Source of the DNA: Lindgomyces ingoldianus | Taxonomy: Eukaryota; Ascomycota; Dothideomycetes; Pleosporales; Lindgomycetaceae | DNA: 64,000 bases | Assembly: GCF_010093535.1 (NCBI RefSeq) | Contig: NW_022985176.1 | Span: 1,261,493 to 1,325,492 of the forward strand | Reading direction: 5' to 3' | Part shown: positions 37,499 to 49,637 of the stretch, in pieces | How positions within the stretch are numbered: the first letter of the stretch is position 1 | How the letters are laid out: the number at the start of each line of letters is the position of its first letter | Made by a program: the position numbers and the translations under genes | The notes under the pieces: generated by a model | What the model was told of the DNA's origin: nothing | Seen by the model: only the letters and a program-made list of their open reading frames with translations | Databases searched by the model: none

Positions 37499-39018
37499 TC
37501 AGCTGCTGTGTGTACCAGTCTGCACGGGCAGTGTTGGAGGCTGTGCATGAGGAGCGCCTGTTGCACCTTGCTTCTTTTTCTCTTTCTTCGCCCAGCGTAC
37601 TGTGAAAGTGTTAGTAAACCGCTAGCTCTGAAAACACGACAACATCACTTACACCCACACGCATTGCAAAGCGTCTTCGGCCCGTTAGGTCCTTTCCGCC
37701 ACTCAGGAGAATCTAGGGTACCGCAATCGGTACACACGTATTCATCCGCAATCTTAATTTTCTTCTTCTTATCGGAGCTCCGTCCGTCTCGGTCCAAAGA
37801 GATTTGGATACCAGCATCTCCCCTGATAAGAAGAGGGCTTATGTCACCAGTGCTGATGCCTTGAGATCTTTCTCCATCCCGATACCGCAGTCCTGTCAGC
37901 ATTTCAATTGTCTCCAGATGAGTGGCTCCTTCATATCGAGCCATTTTGTCATTGATACTGTCTGGCTTGCTTGCGGCCAAGGCTTCATTGAGGTTTTGCT
38001 GTGTCAAAGCTGTGTTTGATACACCAGGTTTAGCTGGCGGTGGCATGCTGTTGTACGCAGCGGATGTGTGGCTGTCACTTTCCGTGCGAGCCTGTGTCTC
38101 AGAAGGCGTGATGGAGGATTGACCTTCAGCCGTCTGCCAATGCCGATTCTGTGCCTCCTGCTCTTCCTGCTCCTCGCGCTTCAGCTCTGCTATTCGCTTT
38201 GTGAGCCGCTCATTTTCTATCTTGTGTTCGAGGAACGAATCCAGCAAGGCGGCATTCTTGGTGGGGTAGGGGCGAGACATCATAAAGAAGCCGCGACAGT
38301 TGATGCTACCCGGCGCGGCGAAGGCGGCCCCTCCATCGCTACTGAGATGCGGGTGGCCGTGCGATTCGAAAATGACCCATGTCTCATCAATTTTACGGAA
38401 ACGGTAGAAGAAGCGTAGGGGATTGCCAGACGCGATTGACTCGTTGAACTCTTTCACGAAGATTCCAGTGTCATCAGGGTGAATGAACTCCTGAATGAAG
38501 CGGCCAACGAGCTGAGCCGGCTCGTATCCGGTCAGGGCTTTGCAGGACGGCGATGCATAGAGGATCCTGCCATCGGACGTTAATATATGTAGGAAGTCTC
38601 GCAGCTCTTCCAGCACGCGCTGCGACCAGTTCCGCCGCTTTGTGAACTCTGTCAATGTGCTACCCGATGGGTTCAGGGTGGGGGCGCCAAAGCCGGTGGG
38701 AAGTGGGCCCGCACCCGCGCCCGTCATGGTGTTTTCCTGGCCGAGAGAGAAGGCATCGGTGGAGACGCTGGTTGTCCTCGTCGTTGAGAGGAGTTGTGGT
38801 GGGGCGAAGGCATTGTAGGGCTGGGCGGGCGTCTGGGTATCCGCGTCCATTTGCGAGAGGTCCATGTCCATCTGCATCATGTCCACATCGAGACCGGGAA
38901 TGCCACCCGTGCCTTGATCGGGGGGGAGGTCGGGTAGGGGCGCCAGACTACCCATCTTCATGCAGTATTCGGTCAGCATCATACGTTTCTCGCGAAAACC
39001 CGGCGTCAAGGGCGGCAT
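37499..39018 (-). CDS. wc-2: White Collar-2-type PAS/GATA transcription factor (blue-light signalling)
   Basis: Exons 39018-37653 and 37599-37499, with a 53-bp phase-1 intron that splits the zinc finger after CNACG. The product is about 488 residues. A single PAS domain lies at about residues 146-260 ([21 protein letters not shown] in two pieces, [37 protein letters not shown]). A basic region ([12 protein letters not shown]) precedes a GATA finger near 428-455 (CTDC-x18-[16 protein letters not shown] after the splice). This combination and length are those of WC-2, which pairs with the flavin photoreceptor WC-1 through PAS domains and drives light-regulated and clock genes. The start is uncertain. 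ATG 39018 is the first in the long frame, but codons 13, 14, 20 and 22 are also Met, and a 5' exon upstream (ATG near 39052 followed by a GTATGC donor) is possible. Confidence 0.9.
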
Positions 39019-39540
39019 ACCTCAGCAGGAAGCGAGCCGCCACTTTGGTACATGGCTGCGAGGTCCCGCAGTCGAGATATATACCATGAGGCGCGGAGAC
39101 GCGCCGTCAGAAGAAGAAACAAAAGCTTGATATTCACTGTGAATTGATTCTTGGAGATATGACACCCTCTCCCGCATTCGGCCCGAGAGCTTCCTTGTCC
39201 TTGCCGATTGATCAGCCACGGCATGAGTGGCGCATCAAGTCTCACGTGATCTCGCGAACTGAGCGGGCGCGACTTCGTTAGGCCGCAGCGAGCCCCTCAA
39301 CTCCTCCAACACGACACGCCAACTCCAAGGAAGGACGAGGAAGGGGACCAGCAAGGTTAAGCAGCGCGCCGCGGGAAGACAATAAGATGTGAGCAGAACG
39401 AGAAACCTCGCACTTTATGAATCATATACTAAACTTAGCGTTAGGTGTATGTTCATTCGCTCCTTGGATGGCAGTCATGTAGTGCGGGCTGCAATGTCAA
39501 TCCAGTATGCTAATACGCGCTTGCAGCGAAAGTAAATCGG
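39019..39540. promoter_or_regulatory. Divergent wc-2 / rad50 upstream region
   Basis: 522 bp between the two assigned start codons. It must contain both promoters, and probably the first tiny exon of rad50. I could not assign individual binding sites. Confidence 0.5.
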
Positions 39541-42500
39541 ATGCAGATTTTGGGGTAAGTGGTTGGTCTCCTGCATTGTGCTCGGTCCTAACCCCGGCAG
39601 CGTCCGCTCCTTCGACAACAAGCAACACCAGAATATCGTTTTCTGGACGCCTCTTACTCTTATTGTAGGGTACAATGGATCCGGAAAGACGGTGAGGCAC
39701 ACTGAGGCAAATAGGAATCTAATAGCTTATTGTTTTGCAGACAATCATCGAGTGCCTCAAGTATGCAACCACCGGAGAACTGCCCCCAAATAGCAAGACC
39801 GGGGGTGCTTTCATCCATGACCCAAAAGTATGTCTGTAGAGGATTTTTTTGATCTTCTGTACTAACCTACGGTAGTTGTGCGGCGAAAAAGAAGTCATGG
39901 CCCGAGTGCAGCTCTCATTCACCGCTGCATCGGGCTCTCGTATGGTCGTGGACCGGAAGCTGCAGTTGACTGTTAAGAAAGCCTCCAGGAGTCAAAAAAC
40001 TTTGGACTGTAGTCTCCTTATTGCCAAGGATGGCGAAAAATCTGTCGTCTCGTCCCGCGTCGCGCACTTGGATCAGATCCTTCCACAATATCTTGGTGTC
40101 TCCAAGGCTGTACTGGAGAATGTCATATTTTGTCACCAAGACGATAGCTTGTGGCCAATGAGCGAGCCCTCTGCCCTGAAGAAGAAGTTCGATGAAATTT
40201 TCGAAGCCCAGAAGTACACTAAGGCAATTGACAACATCAAAATTCTAAGAAAGAAGCATACCGAGGAGCTTGGCAAGTTTAAGCTCATCGAGCAACATGC
40301 TAAAGAAGACAGGGACAGAGGCGAGCGTGCCAGGAAGAAGGCCGATGCGCTATTCGACGAAATTGAAACACTCAATAACAAGGCCAAAAACCTTGAAGAA
40401 AGGGTCGCAGAGGCCAAAATGAAGTCCAAAGAAGCCTTCGATCATGCCGCACGATTCGAGCAGATTGTTGCGCAGCTCAATGGAAAACGTATCACTTTAC
40501 GGGCCAATCAGGAGAGTGTGGTCGATTTAGAAGCCAACCTAAAGCAGATGCTGGAAACGGATGAAGATCTTCACTCCATGCTGAACCAGTACGAGGAGCG
40601 AGTCGCTTTGTATGGGAAGCAACAGGAAGAGCTTCGCAAAGAGTACAGCAATCTCAAACAAGACCTTGACGTGAATCGAGAATCTCTCGGTGTCAAGCAG
40701 AGCGAAATCGGCAAATACCAGGCGCAGAAGGAGCAGCACGAGCGCCACCTCTCACAACGCGAGACCCTCATCAAAGAAACTGCGAAGCGACACGGCATTC
40801 GCGGGTTCGATTACGACATCACTGACTCCCAAGTCACTGATTTCCTAGCAATTATCGGGAAGATGTCTAGTGATCAGAACAGGGCTCTCGATCGCGCTCG
40901 CAAAGACACCCAAGAGGAACTGCGTAACGCGCAGAATGGAGTTAACCAGCTGAACGAACAGAAGTCAGTCTTGACTCAGAGGAAAGAAATGTCGCGATCT
41001 CAGATTGCAGCCAACGACAGGCGGGTAGTGGACCTGCAGAGAACGATGGACAAGATCGATATTGATGAGGGAGGCGAGGCAATTCTCAAGGACAAGAAGA
41101 ATGAAACAGAGCAACGGCTGAAAACCGCAAATGCAAATAACCTTTCACAGAGATTCGATGATCGAATACGAGATGCAGATGCCGCGCAGCGTAATCTAGA
41201 CGAGAGAAAGGAGTCCTTAGAGGCGGAGCTTGTCAACGCCACCAGACTTGCCCGCGATTCTGCGCAGATTGAGTACGCTCAAGATGAGCTGCAGCGGACA
41301 AAACGCAGCTTGGAAACGATGAAAGGAGCCCACGGATCTCGAATTGCGCAGCTTGTTGAGGTAGGCTGGGATCCTGCCACTTTGAGTTCCTCGTTCGAAC
41401 GGGCAGTCACATACAAGGCGACGGAAGTCAAAGAGGCCGAGTCACGTCGTGACATTTCCCAGAGCAAGCTCGACAATATTAACTTCAAGCTGTCAACAGT
41501 TGAGTCCGAGCAAAAGAAGAAACGCACGGAATTTCAGAAGTGTGAAAAGGCCGTGCAGGATGCCATTGGATCAGACGACATTGCCGATTTCGAGCAGACG
41601 CTTCAGGAACGAGAAGAAATCTACGAGACTACAACCATGGATCAGGCCAAATTCCAAGCGCAATTAGAGTACATGCGGAGCTGCTTGAAGACAGCTAAAG
41701 AAGACGATCGCTGTCGACTTTGCAAGAGGTCGTTGAAAGATGACAGGTCAGAACAGTTCAAAAAGGCGGAGTTCATCACGTCAATCGAGCAGATCATAAC
41801 AAAGGCTGAGAAAGCTGCACGAGAAGAGAATGCCGACGAGATGTTTGCCGAGCTCGAGGACGCAAAGAAAGCGAAACCAAGCTATGATTTGGCGATGCGC
41901 CTACGACACACTGAACTACCAACACTCCAATCCGAATCTACCAGGTGGGTGGCTGAGCGGGATGTTGTTAACAAGGAGCTAGAAGAGCAGGACGCTATCA
42001 TCCAAGACCTCCAGACCTCGAAAATGGAGGTTGAATCACTCTCCAAAAATGTTCAGTCGATTGTCAATTCCTACAACCAGGCTCGCGATCTTGAGAAGAA
42101 GATTCTTGAGCTCTCCGAGAAGCAAAAAGCTGCTGGTTTTGGTAGAAGCATTGACGATATTCAGGAAGAGCTCAAAAAGATCGGAGACGAAGTCAGGAGT
42201 GCTAAAGCCGTCCTTGCAAGCGTTTCTGAAGAGAGGGATAAATCGCGGAATCTTGTTAATACTCTCGAATTTAACATTCGCGACATAAATGCCGAACTGA
42301 ACAGCGCTCAATCCAAGCTGAAGGAGAAACGGGCGCTCGCTGAGCGCATGGAAGAGCTCAAGACTCATAGCAGCGATCAGCGAGAGGCGATCCGAGGCTA
42401 TGATCGCGACATACAAAATCTTGTTCCTCAGATCGAGCAAGCTCAACTCAAGTATGACGACATCAACTCACGCGGCAGCGAAAGAGTTCAACGTCTTCAA

Positions 42501-43656
42501 GACGACGCATCAAAGTTGTCAGATAGCGTCAGGCAGCTCTCTTATGCAGAGAACGAGATTACTGCTTATAAAGAGAAAGGTGGCCCCCAGCAACTTGCTC
42601 GAAGCCAACGAGAGTTCGAAATCCTTCAGGCTGAAATCTCCCGCGTTGAGGAGGATATGATTCATGTCACTAGGCAGGTCAAGAAGATTGATGACACCTT
42701 ACGTGATACAGATAACACGAAACGCTCCATTAGCGACAATCTCAGGTACAGGAAGGCGAAGCGCTCTCTCCAAACTCTCCAAGCGGAGATTCAGGAGCTC
42801 GAGACCAACAACGCGGAAAAGGACCAAGAACGCTGGGATCTCGAAGGCAACCATTGGCAGAATGAATGGAATAAGCTCACCACTATGAATGCGAGCCTAC
42901 TTGGGACCATGAAAGAGAAGGACGAACAGCTGAAGGACCTCGAGGCAGAATGGCAGACGGACTTCCAAGATGCAAACTACAAATACCGGGAGGCGCATAT
43001 CAAGGTTGAAACAACAAAGGCAGCCGTCGAAGACTTGGGTCGTTACGGAGGAGCCCTAGACAAAGCCATCATGAAATACCACACACTTAAGATGGAAGAG
43101 ATCAATAGTATCATCGAGGAGCTCTGGAGGCAGGCGTATCAGGGCACGGATGTCGACTCAATTCGGATTCGCTCAGACAACGAAACCGGAAAGGGCAATC
43201 GATCGTACAACTATCGAGTTGTCATGGTAAAGCAAGAAGTTGAGATGGATATGCGGGGACGTTGTAGTGCTGGTCAAAAAGTCCTGGCCAGTATCGTCAT
43301 TCGTCTCGCGCTGGCTGAGTGCTTCGGGACGAACTGCGGTCTCATCGCTCTTGATGAACCCACTACAAATCTTGACCAAGAGAACATCATTGGCCTAGCA
43401 AGCGCATTGTCGGAGATTATAAAGGTTCGCAAGAAGCAAGCCAACTTCCAGCTCATCGTCATCACTCATGATGAGGAGTTCTTGAGGGCGATGAACTGTA
43501 GTGACTACGCAACTCATTATTATCGCGTCACTCGTGATGGAAGTCAGAATTCGCTTATTGAGCTGCAAGACATTAGTTTGGTAAGTGGCCAACCCCACGT
43601 ATTAACGGGACCTGGGAGTGAGCCTGACCTAAAACCTTTACCAGGTTTCGAAATAA
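39541..43656 (+). CDS. rad50: RAD50 DNA-repair ATPase (MRN/MRX complex)
   Basis: Exons 39541-39554, 39601-39691, 39741-39827, 39876-43580 and 43645-43656, joined by introns of 46, 49, 48 and 64 bp. The product is about 1302 residues, the normal length. Walker A is GYNGSGKT at about 28-35, followed by [19 protein letters not shown] and [20 protein letters not shown]. Long coiled coils flank a zinc hook with CRLC at about 677-680. The ABC signature is [18 protein letters not shown], Walker B is [12 protein letters not shown] near 1220, and the last exon adds only VSK. Rad50 tethers and senses DNA ends with Mre11 and Nbs1/Xrs2. The true start is probably one more exon upstream: KVNRMQILG directly before and across ATG 39541 aligns with the usual MSKIEKLSILG start, and a TTGCAG acceptor precedes it at about 39520-39526. 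Confidence 0.95.
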
Positions 43657-45659
43657 AGCTACTCGACGAAAAGTCACTCGGCAAAGAACCGAACTGGCAT
43701 AAGAAAAGCGTAAATTCACCGGGTAGCATATATTGCTGATATGGTGACTTTTTTAATGGATAAAGGCTATCTCCGTAAATACGTGCGCATTCTTCATTCC
43801 GAGGATGTGGACCAAGGATGGGTGGAGTGAGCAAGTCTCCTGTAGCAATACAATATTTTGTTCGGTCCTAAGATGTTCTTGTTCCCATCGTCTGATTTCC
43901 CTTCTCAGTACCAACTTTGTTCTTGGCGAGACGATCGATTGCCACCGAAATGGCCTGGTAAGCCTCGCAGAAATGCTCAACTACTTTCTAGTGACGAGGT
44001 TTTTAGAAGATATTAGGCAAATTAGCAACCTGAGACGACGAATACTTGGAGCCTCAGATCTCGCTCGCTTTCAACAAACGCCACATTAGCCCTGCATCAA
44101 ACGTCACTTCCAACTTTCCATGCTCTCCCTGCATTCTCTTCCAACGTCTTCCGCTTTATCTTCAGGCTTGACCCGAGTTTGTTGGGCGTCAAAGCCTAGC
44201 TTCTCACATGCAGCTGATTCCTGAAATGGCATGGACGAGATAATTATTTGTAGGTTCAGCATTCAGGGTGGCAACACCTTTCTAAAATTATCCAGCCCCT
44301 CCAATGAGACTCGCAACTCTCCTGAGGCAATTTTGATCGGCCAACACCGGTGGAGAGGGATACATCCTAGCTTCTTGCACCGCATTGTAGAGGTTCCCGC
44401 CCCTTTGGAGCTCAAGGTGCAGCGATTCCGAGGCACCACCTCACCTTATCACGGCTCAGAATAGCGAACCAGTTGTAACGCCAGATGCAAGTATTGTGGA
44501 GGGAAGTGAGGGAGTTGGAGCTGAGGATCAGATTGGTGCCACGCTACCTGTCGTGATCCCGATCAATGAGGGGGGGTTTGTCTCCTACGTAGAGCCGCTG
44601 ATAGAGAGCAGAAAGGATTCTGTTGCCAGATTTCCACCGCACGATTTCTCTGGCGACGAGGTTAGATGAATGCGGCAAATTATTTTGATGAAGATCTTCA
44701 CTGGAATGAGGCGTTGGAGGCGCAATAATTGGCAGCGATTGGCGGCCGGCTGCACCCCCGTTCCGTTCCTGAACATCACAAGCTTGCCTCATCCCTTAAC
44801 AACAACTGTGGAAGCCGTCGACACGCATGTTCCCTGCAGCGAGATGGCGACTGGATTTTTTTCGCCGTCACGTCAAGCTTTTCAGCCTGTTTTTGGCATC
44901 CGTCGAATCGAGGGCTTCGCGAACTGGCCAAGCTGTTTCACCCATTGAGCTGGACCACTTAGAGACGTTGATGACGCCGGTGCCCTCCCCTTTCTGTGAG
45001 CTCCACACTCAACCCTTCTCCACTCCACCACAACCTCCCTCGGAGGGTCCAGCTATGGCGGTGCGGGCCACCACTCCTCGCATGATGTCCTGGGGTGTTT
45101 GTGCGGCGAAGCACATGAATTTTGGCCGTCATTATTGATAACGACCCACACTTTTGTAGATTCAGTGGACCCATGTTCAGGATCAGTTGCGGGGCTAGCT
45201 TTATGCAGCTTTCAGGTAGGTTTGCAGCGGCCGTAGTATCGTTCTCTCTTTTTCGTCCTGTTGTTTCACAGCGAGTTTTCGTCAACACGTGGGTTCACTC
45301 AGGTGGGCAGTCCTTCTTTTAGGGAACAAGTCATCCTTTCATCTAATATTCAATCTAGCTTTTTTTCTGCAAGCCAACGGTCAGCCTATCTACCAGTCGT
45401 CTGCCCCGATCCTGCATGCAAACTTGACTTCATCCTTGTGTGTTGCCCCGGCATTTAATTCCGCGCACAGCCTATCGTTGTCATTCGTTGTAGTTTCTTT
45501 ACTTATTACCCTACGCGAGGGTGTGCGTCAAGGTTCCCAGCATTCCAGCATTCCTTCTTATTCTGCTGGCGACTGTTTACTTCTCTCATTCTTGTTCCTG
45601 TAACTGTGTTACTACGTCTTGTTGAACGTCAGCTTCATCTTGACCTACATTGCAACATT
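43657..45659. other. 2-kb spacer and leader of the exo-glucanase gene
   Basis: No family-like frame was found. The last 300 bp are T/C-rich, as in a long 5' leader. Confidence 0.45.
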
Positions 45660-47197
45660 ATGATATTTTGGCGTGTGATATCCGCGGCCCTAGTCCTTGG
45701 ATCCGCATTTACTGCTCCAGCGTAAGTTGTCCCAATTTAGAAAGTGCAGGAATTCTACTCCACGTCGTATCGTTCGACATGATCCGCTCCACAACTAGAG
45801 GCAGTGACTGTTAGGGATGTTAGCGCATACCAGTCTCAACCCCTCAGCGTGGTCGGAAGATCTCTTGGAGCATGAAACCTTTCGGATTGGTATTTTCATC
45901 GACGAGGACAAAGTACTGACTTTTGTAGGGAGAAACGCGGAGTTGCATTCAGTTGGGGATCGGAAAAGTTGCGAGGTGTGAACATTGGGGGATGGCTAGT
46001 GCTTGAACCGTACGTCAACGTTCCCTTATACTAAAGCCCAAGTTTTTGGGAGGGTTGGTGTAGCAGAAGTTAATCTAACGCATATCTAGCTGGATTACAC
46101 CATCCGTTTTCGAAAGTCTTGGTCGCTCTGATGTAGTGGATGAGTATACTCTCGGCCAGAAGCTCGGTCATGATGCCGCACTCGCTATTCTACGGAAGCA
46201 CTGGGACACATGGGCGACCTGGCAAGACTTTAACAAAATCAAACAATCAGGCTTCAATGTCGTCCGGATACCCATCGGATATTGGGCATACGATACATTT
46301 GGAGCTCCGTACGTCCAAGGCGCAGCCGCTTACATCGACGCAGCCATAGACTGGTCAAGGGGTCTGGGACTAAAAATAATCATCGACCTTCATGGCGCCC
46401 CCGGTTCGCAAAATGGCTACGATAACTCCGGTGAAAGACTAGCAAACCCAACCTGGCAAAGCGGGGACACGGTAAAGCAAACTCTCCAAGTGCTCAAGAC
46501 CATCTCCGAAAAATACGCTCAGACCAAATACCAAGACGTCGTCATCGGTATCCAACTCCTTAATGAACCCTTGATCGTGAAACTCAATGAAGCCGGCGTT
46601 CGCCAATTCTACCGCGACGGGTTTGGTCAAGTACGAACGGTTTCTGATACTCCTGTCATCCTCCATGATGGATTCAAACCGCCGAATACATGGAACACAT
46701 TCCTCACACCTTCAGACAATAACGCACAGAATGTTGCCATCGACCACCACGAATACCAAGTGTTCTCTCCCGAGCAAGTCGCCATGCAACCCTGGCAGCA
46801 CCGCCAAGCTGTCTGTAACAACGCCGAATCCTATAATGGCGCTGACAAGTGGACATTCGTAGGGGAATGGACAGGTGCTATGACAGACTGCGCCAAGTAT
46901 CTCAACGGCTTTGGTGTGGGTGCTCGATATGATGGAACATATCCCGGAAGTTCCTACGTCGGTACCTGTGGCTTCCAAAACGATATCACTCAGTGGCCGC
47001 AAACCTACAAGGATGATACGAGGGGATATATCGAGGCCCAAATGATGGCCTTTGAGAAGAAGACCCAAGGGTGGTTCTTCTGGAATTTCAAGACCGAGGG
47101 CGCGGCAGAGTGGGATGCGTTCAGATTGATTGACGCGGGGGTTTTCCCGCAGCCGTTAGATAAGATGAAGTTTGGAGCCATTTGCACCAATTTCTAG
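45660..47197 (+). CDS. Secreted GH5 (subfamily 9-like) exo-beta-1,3-glucanase
   Basis: There are three exons: 45660-45721, 45929-46009 and 46090-47197. The introns are 207 and 80 bp, and the product is about 416 residues. Exon 1 encodes a signal peptide (MIFWRVISAALVLGSAFTAP), followed by EKR, a Kex2-type cleavage site, as in yeast Exg1. The GH5_9 signatures are LRGVNIGGWLVLEPWITPS, GFNVVRIPIGYWAY and IIDLHGAPGSQNG. The acid/base Glu is at about 207 (QLLNEPL) and the nucleophile Glu at about 307 (FVGEWTG). Homologues release glucose from the non-reducing ends of beta-1,3-glucan and act in cell-wall remodelling. The small first exon with the signal peptide is separated by the longest of the introns. 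Confidence 0.95.
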
Positions 47198-47960
47198 AGC
47201 TCGGAGGTTGAGCTCTAAGAGACCGGTTCTCGATATTGACATAGGTCATATTCTTTTAGGATACGTCGCGCTTTCAGAGAACAGTCATATATCCACCCTA
47301 GCATTCCTTTTCGGTTGACAGCATTATCCTTCGGCACAATCGTTAGAGCGATGCTTTTCTCGACATTCCGTCCCTCCAACTGCAGGACACTGGCTGGAAT
47401 CGCAGAAAGAGCAATAGCAAATCCATATACCCGCAGCCAGGCCACAAAATCGAGCCCTTTCCTCTATAATTTATATTCGTATTCCACCTGTTCCAAATAG
47501 CGACGAGGGGCATGTGTAATTATTTCTCGGTGGAAAGTGGAAAGATGAAAAAGAAAGGAAATCCGAAATTTGTCCTAATGTTTCAACATATTTGGAATCT
47601 TCCTTCTTCGAATTGAGATTTCGGTGTGGATACTGGGCTTGTGGAGACTGGAAATAGTTTCAAGAACCTCTTTAACCAATATACTTCTCTGTTATGTTTA
47701 CTGGGCTGTAAAGTTGGTTTTTTGCATAACTGTTGAGGGAACCTCTGTTTATTGGCAAGTGTGCGCTGAAACACTAAATTCGACCTAGTTCAGCTCTTCT
47801 AACTAGCCTGCTATCCTAGAGCAACAATGAACAAAACTCAAGGCTTCGAAGACCTTTGACCTCGCCCTACAATGGAGGAATATCGGCACCAGGCACTGCT
47901 CCAATATCAAGGTACTTTCCGGGAAGTTAGCCACCTCTCGTTTGTTGAGTGACGGCAAAA
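47198..47960. other. Convergent 3' flanks
   Basis: 760 bp between convergent genes. No feature was recognised, and it is presumably 3' UTR. Confidence 0.45.
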
Positions 47961-49637
47961 TCACATTAATAGTGGCTCCCATTTCTTCTTCTTCTTCTTC
48001 GATGGCTTATTGACAGACCGTCTTATACCATTTCCTTCCTCGAGTGGAGATGTTCGCTGAGTTTCGCTCGTACTTTGAGAAACCTTACCTTGTTGGAAAC
48101 GGGCCCATAGATCCTTGCTAGTATCATTTGAAGTTGAGGTTGGTCGCCCCAGTTGTGGAAACGGCTCTGTTTCTGCCAGCCTCTCCAACTGCTTCACCTT
48201 CTGTAAAATGGCACCCATGCCACTAATGCTGGGCTTTTGAACCGAATTAACGCCCGAGGAAGCCTGGGCCGGTATTTTAGCCCAAAAAGTCTTAGCAGCG
48301 TGCTGCGCACTTGCTTTTGGAATACCAAGTTGCGGGAATGACGATAAGGGAGGAGGCTCGGTAGGTTCCGACTTTTTTTTCAGCCCCTGCATTCCGCCCT
48401 CCACCAAGTCCGCAATATCCGAAGAGTTCAATGTGCAATCTTCAAAATTTGTTCCTCTATATTCAGTTCCATCCTCATCCATCAAAGCCAGTGTTTCTGA
48501 GTTTGAACTTTCAAGAAAATCCCACAGTTTAGCATAGCGGCTGTCACCAGAGGGTGATGCTTCCGACTGGAGCTTATGGAATGTGAGAGCCTCATCTTCG
48601 AACGAGATCCAAGGCCGTCCAATCAGGAGGGGGTCCTCTTGAGATGCTGTTACAGGCGTTGCTTTTAAAAGCAGGTTCCTCACCCGTGGATCTGGATGCC
48701 TAGAGGCAATAGCCCTTGCAGTGACAGGGTGTGAAAAAGGAATCTCAGGTCGAATATCAGGATTGGCGCCGTGCTGCAGGAGCATTAATACGATCTGGTA
48801 AACATCTTCATGCAGCTCCCTCTTAATGAAAATATCCTTCCTAGAATCCTCTCGGAGAACATGATATAAGGCGGTGCTGCGGTTATGCAAACTATGGACG
48901 TTTACACGCACTCCGGATTGCGATCCGCGTTCCAGATAGTATTGGACTAAATTTACGAGTTTCGCCCCGCACGCGATCTGCAACACTGTGCCTCTTGTCT
49001 TTCCAAGGGGCACATCACCGGAATCTACCTCTTGAGAAAGTATCAAAGCCACATTCTCATGTCGTTTGAATATGGCTACCGCGAGCGGAATCCTCATTCC
49101 GTCAACGAAATGACTAGCCCCAGATTCCAGAAGCATCTTGACCATCTTTTCATGCCCATAGAAAGCTGCGGTCGCGAGTGGGGTTGACCGCTCGTTCATT
49201 ACCCCTAGTCGGAGCCCACATTGAGTATTTACATCTCCCCCGAGATGTAGTATCATTCGAGCCATTCTGTTAAGGTTCCTCTTGGCTGCATAATTCAGCA
49301 AACTGCTTCCGCCGTATCGCACATTGTAGCGAAATATATAGCCCATGATAAGTGGGTAAAACCTCTGGCTTGCTTGTGCGAGACGACTACGATCTTTCTG
49401 ACGTCCTAGGTGCTGCACGATTTCGAGAAGGAGTTCATTCGGCAGGGCGACAAGCCCGACATTGTACCGATACCGAACCAGGTAGTCCCTAGTAAAGAAG
49501 TGAAGTTTGTAGTTAACCCTACCAAGGCGTCTGACATCTGAAATGCAAAGGAGGGAAACAATGTCGAGGAGAATTTCGTTTGGCAGGTTGAGAAGCCCTG
49601 TCGGCGAAGGATCCTTGCGGTGCGCTTTCCTGGCCAT
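47961..49637 (-). CDS. F-box-like / ankyrin-repeat protein
   Basis: A single-exon frame. I chose the ATG at 49637 (MARKAHRKDPSP, 558 residues) over the ATG at 49772, because the extra 45 residues look like leader. Two F-box-like segments lie in tandem at about residues 15-55 (LLNLPNEILLDIVSLLCISD) and 66-105 (LVALPNELLLEIVQHLG). They are followed by ankyrin-like repeats over about 115-330 (TPLATAAFYGHEKMVKMLLE, VLQIACGAKLVNLVQYYLE, ALYHVLRE, IVLMLLQHGANPDIRPE). The C-terminal third is low-complexity and ends in a Lys-rich stretch (SKKKKKKWEPLLM) encoded by a GAA/CTT run. F-box proteins are substrate adaptors of SCF ubiquitin ligases. Ankyrin fusions of this sort are numerous and variable in filamentous ascomycetes, so the target is unknown. 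Confidence 0.8.
   Translation of the reverse strand: MARKAHRKDPSPTGLLNLPNEILLDIVSLLCISDVRRLGRVNYKLHFFTRDYLVRYRYNVGLVALPNELLLEIVQHLGRQKDRSRLAQASQRFYPLIMGYIFRYNVRYGGSSLLNYAAKRNLNRMARMILHLGGDVNTQCGLRLGVMNERSTPLATAAFYGHEKMVKMLLESGASHFVDGMRIPLAVAIFKRHENVALILSQEVDSGDVPLGKTRGTVLQIACGAKLVNLVQYYLERGSQSGVRVNVHSLHNRSTALYHVLREDSRKDIFIKRELHEDVYQIVLMLLQHGANPDIRPEIPFSHPVTARAIASRHPDPRVRNLLLKATPVTASQEDPLLIGRPWISFEDEALTFHKLQSEASPSGDSRYAKLWDFLESSNSETLALMDEDGTEYRGTNFEDCTLNSSDIADLVEGGMQGLKKKSEPTEPPPLSSFPQLGIPKASAQHAAKTFWAKIPAQASSGVNSVQKPSISGMGAILQKVKQLERLAETEPFPQLGRPTSTSNDTSKDLWARFQQGKVSQSTSETQRTSPLEEGNGIRRSVNKPSKKKKKKWEPLLM

Noticed and set aside
43581..43739. Extended C-terminus of RAD50 by reading through
   Set aside because: A GTAAGT donor, CTGAC branch point and CCAG acceptor remove it; splicing gives the short conserved-type ending VSK.
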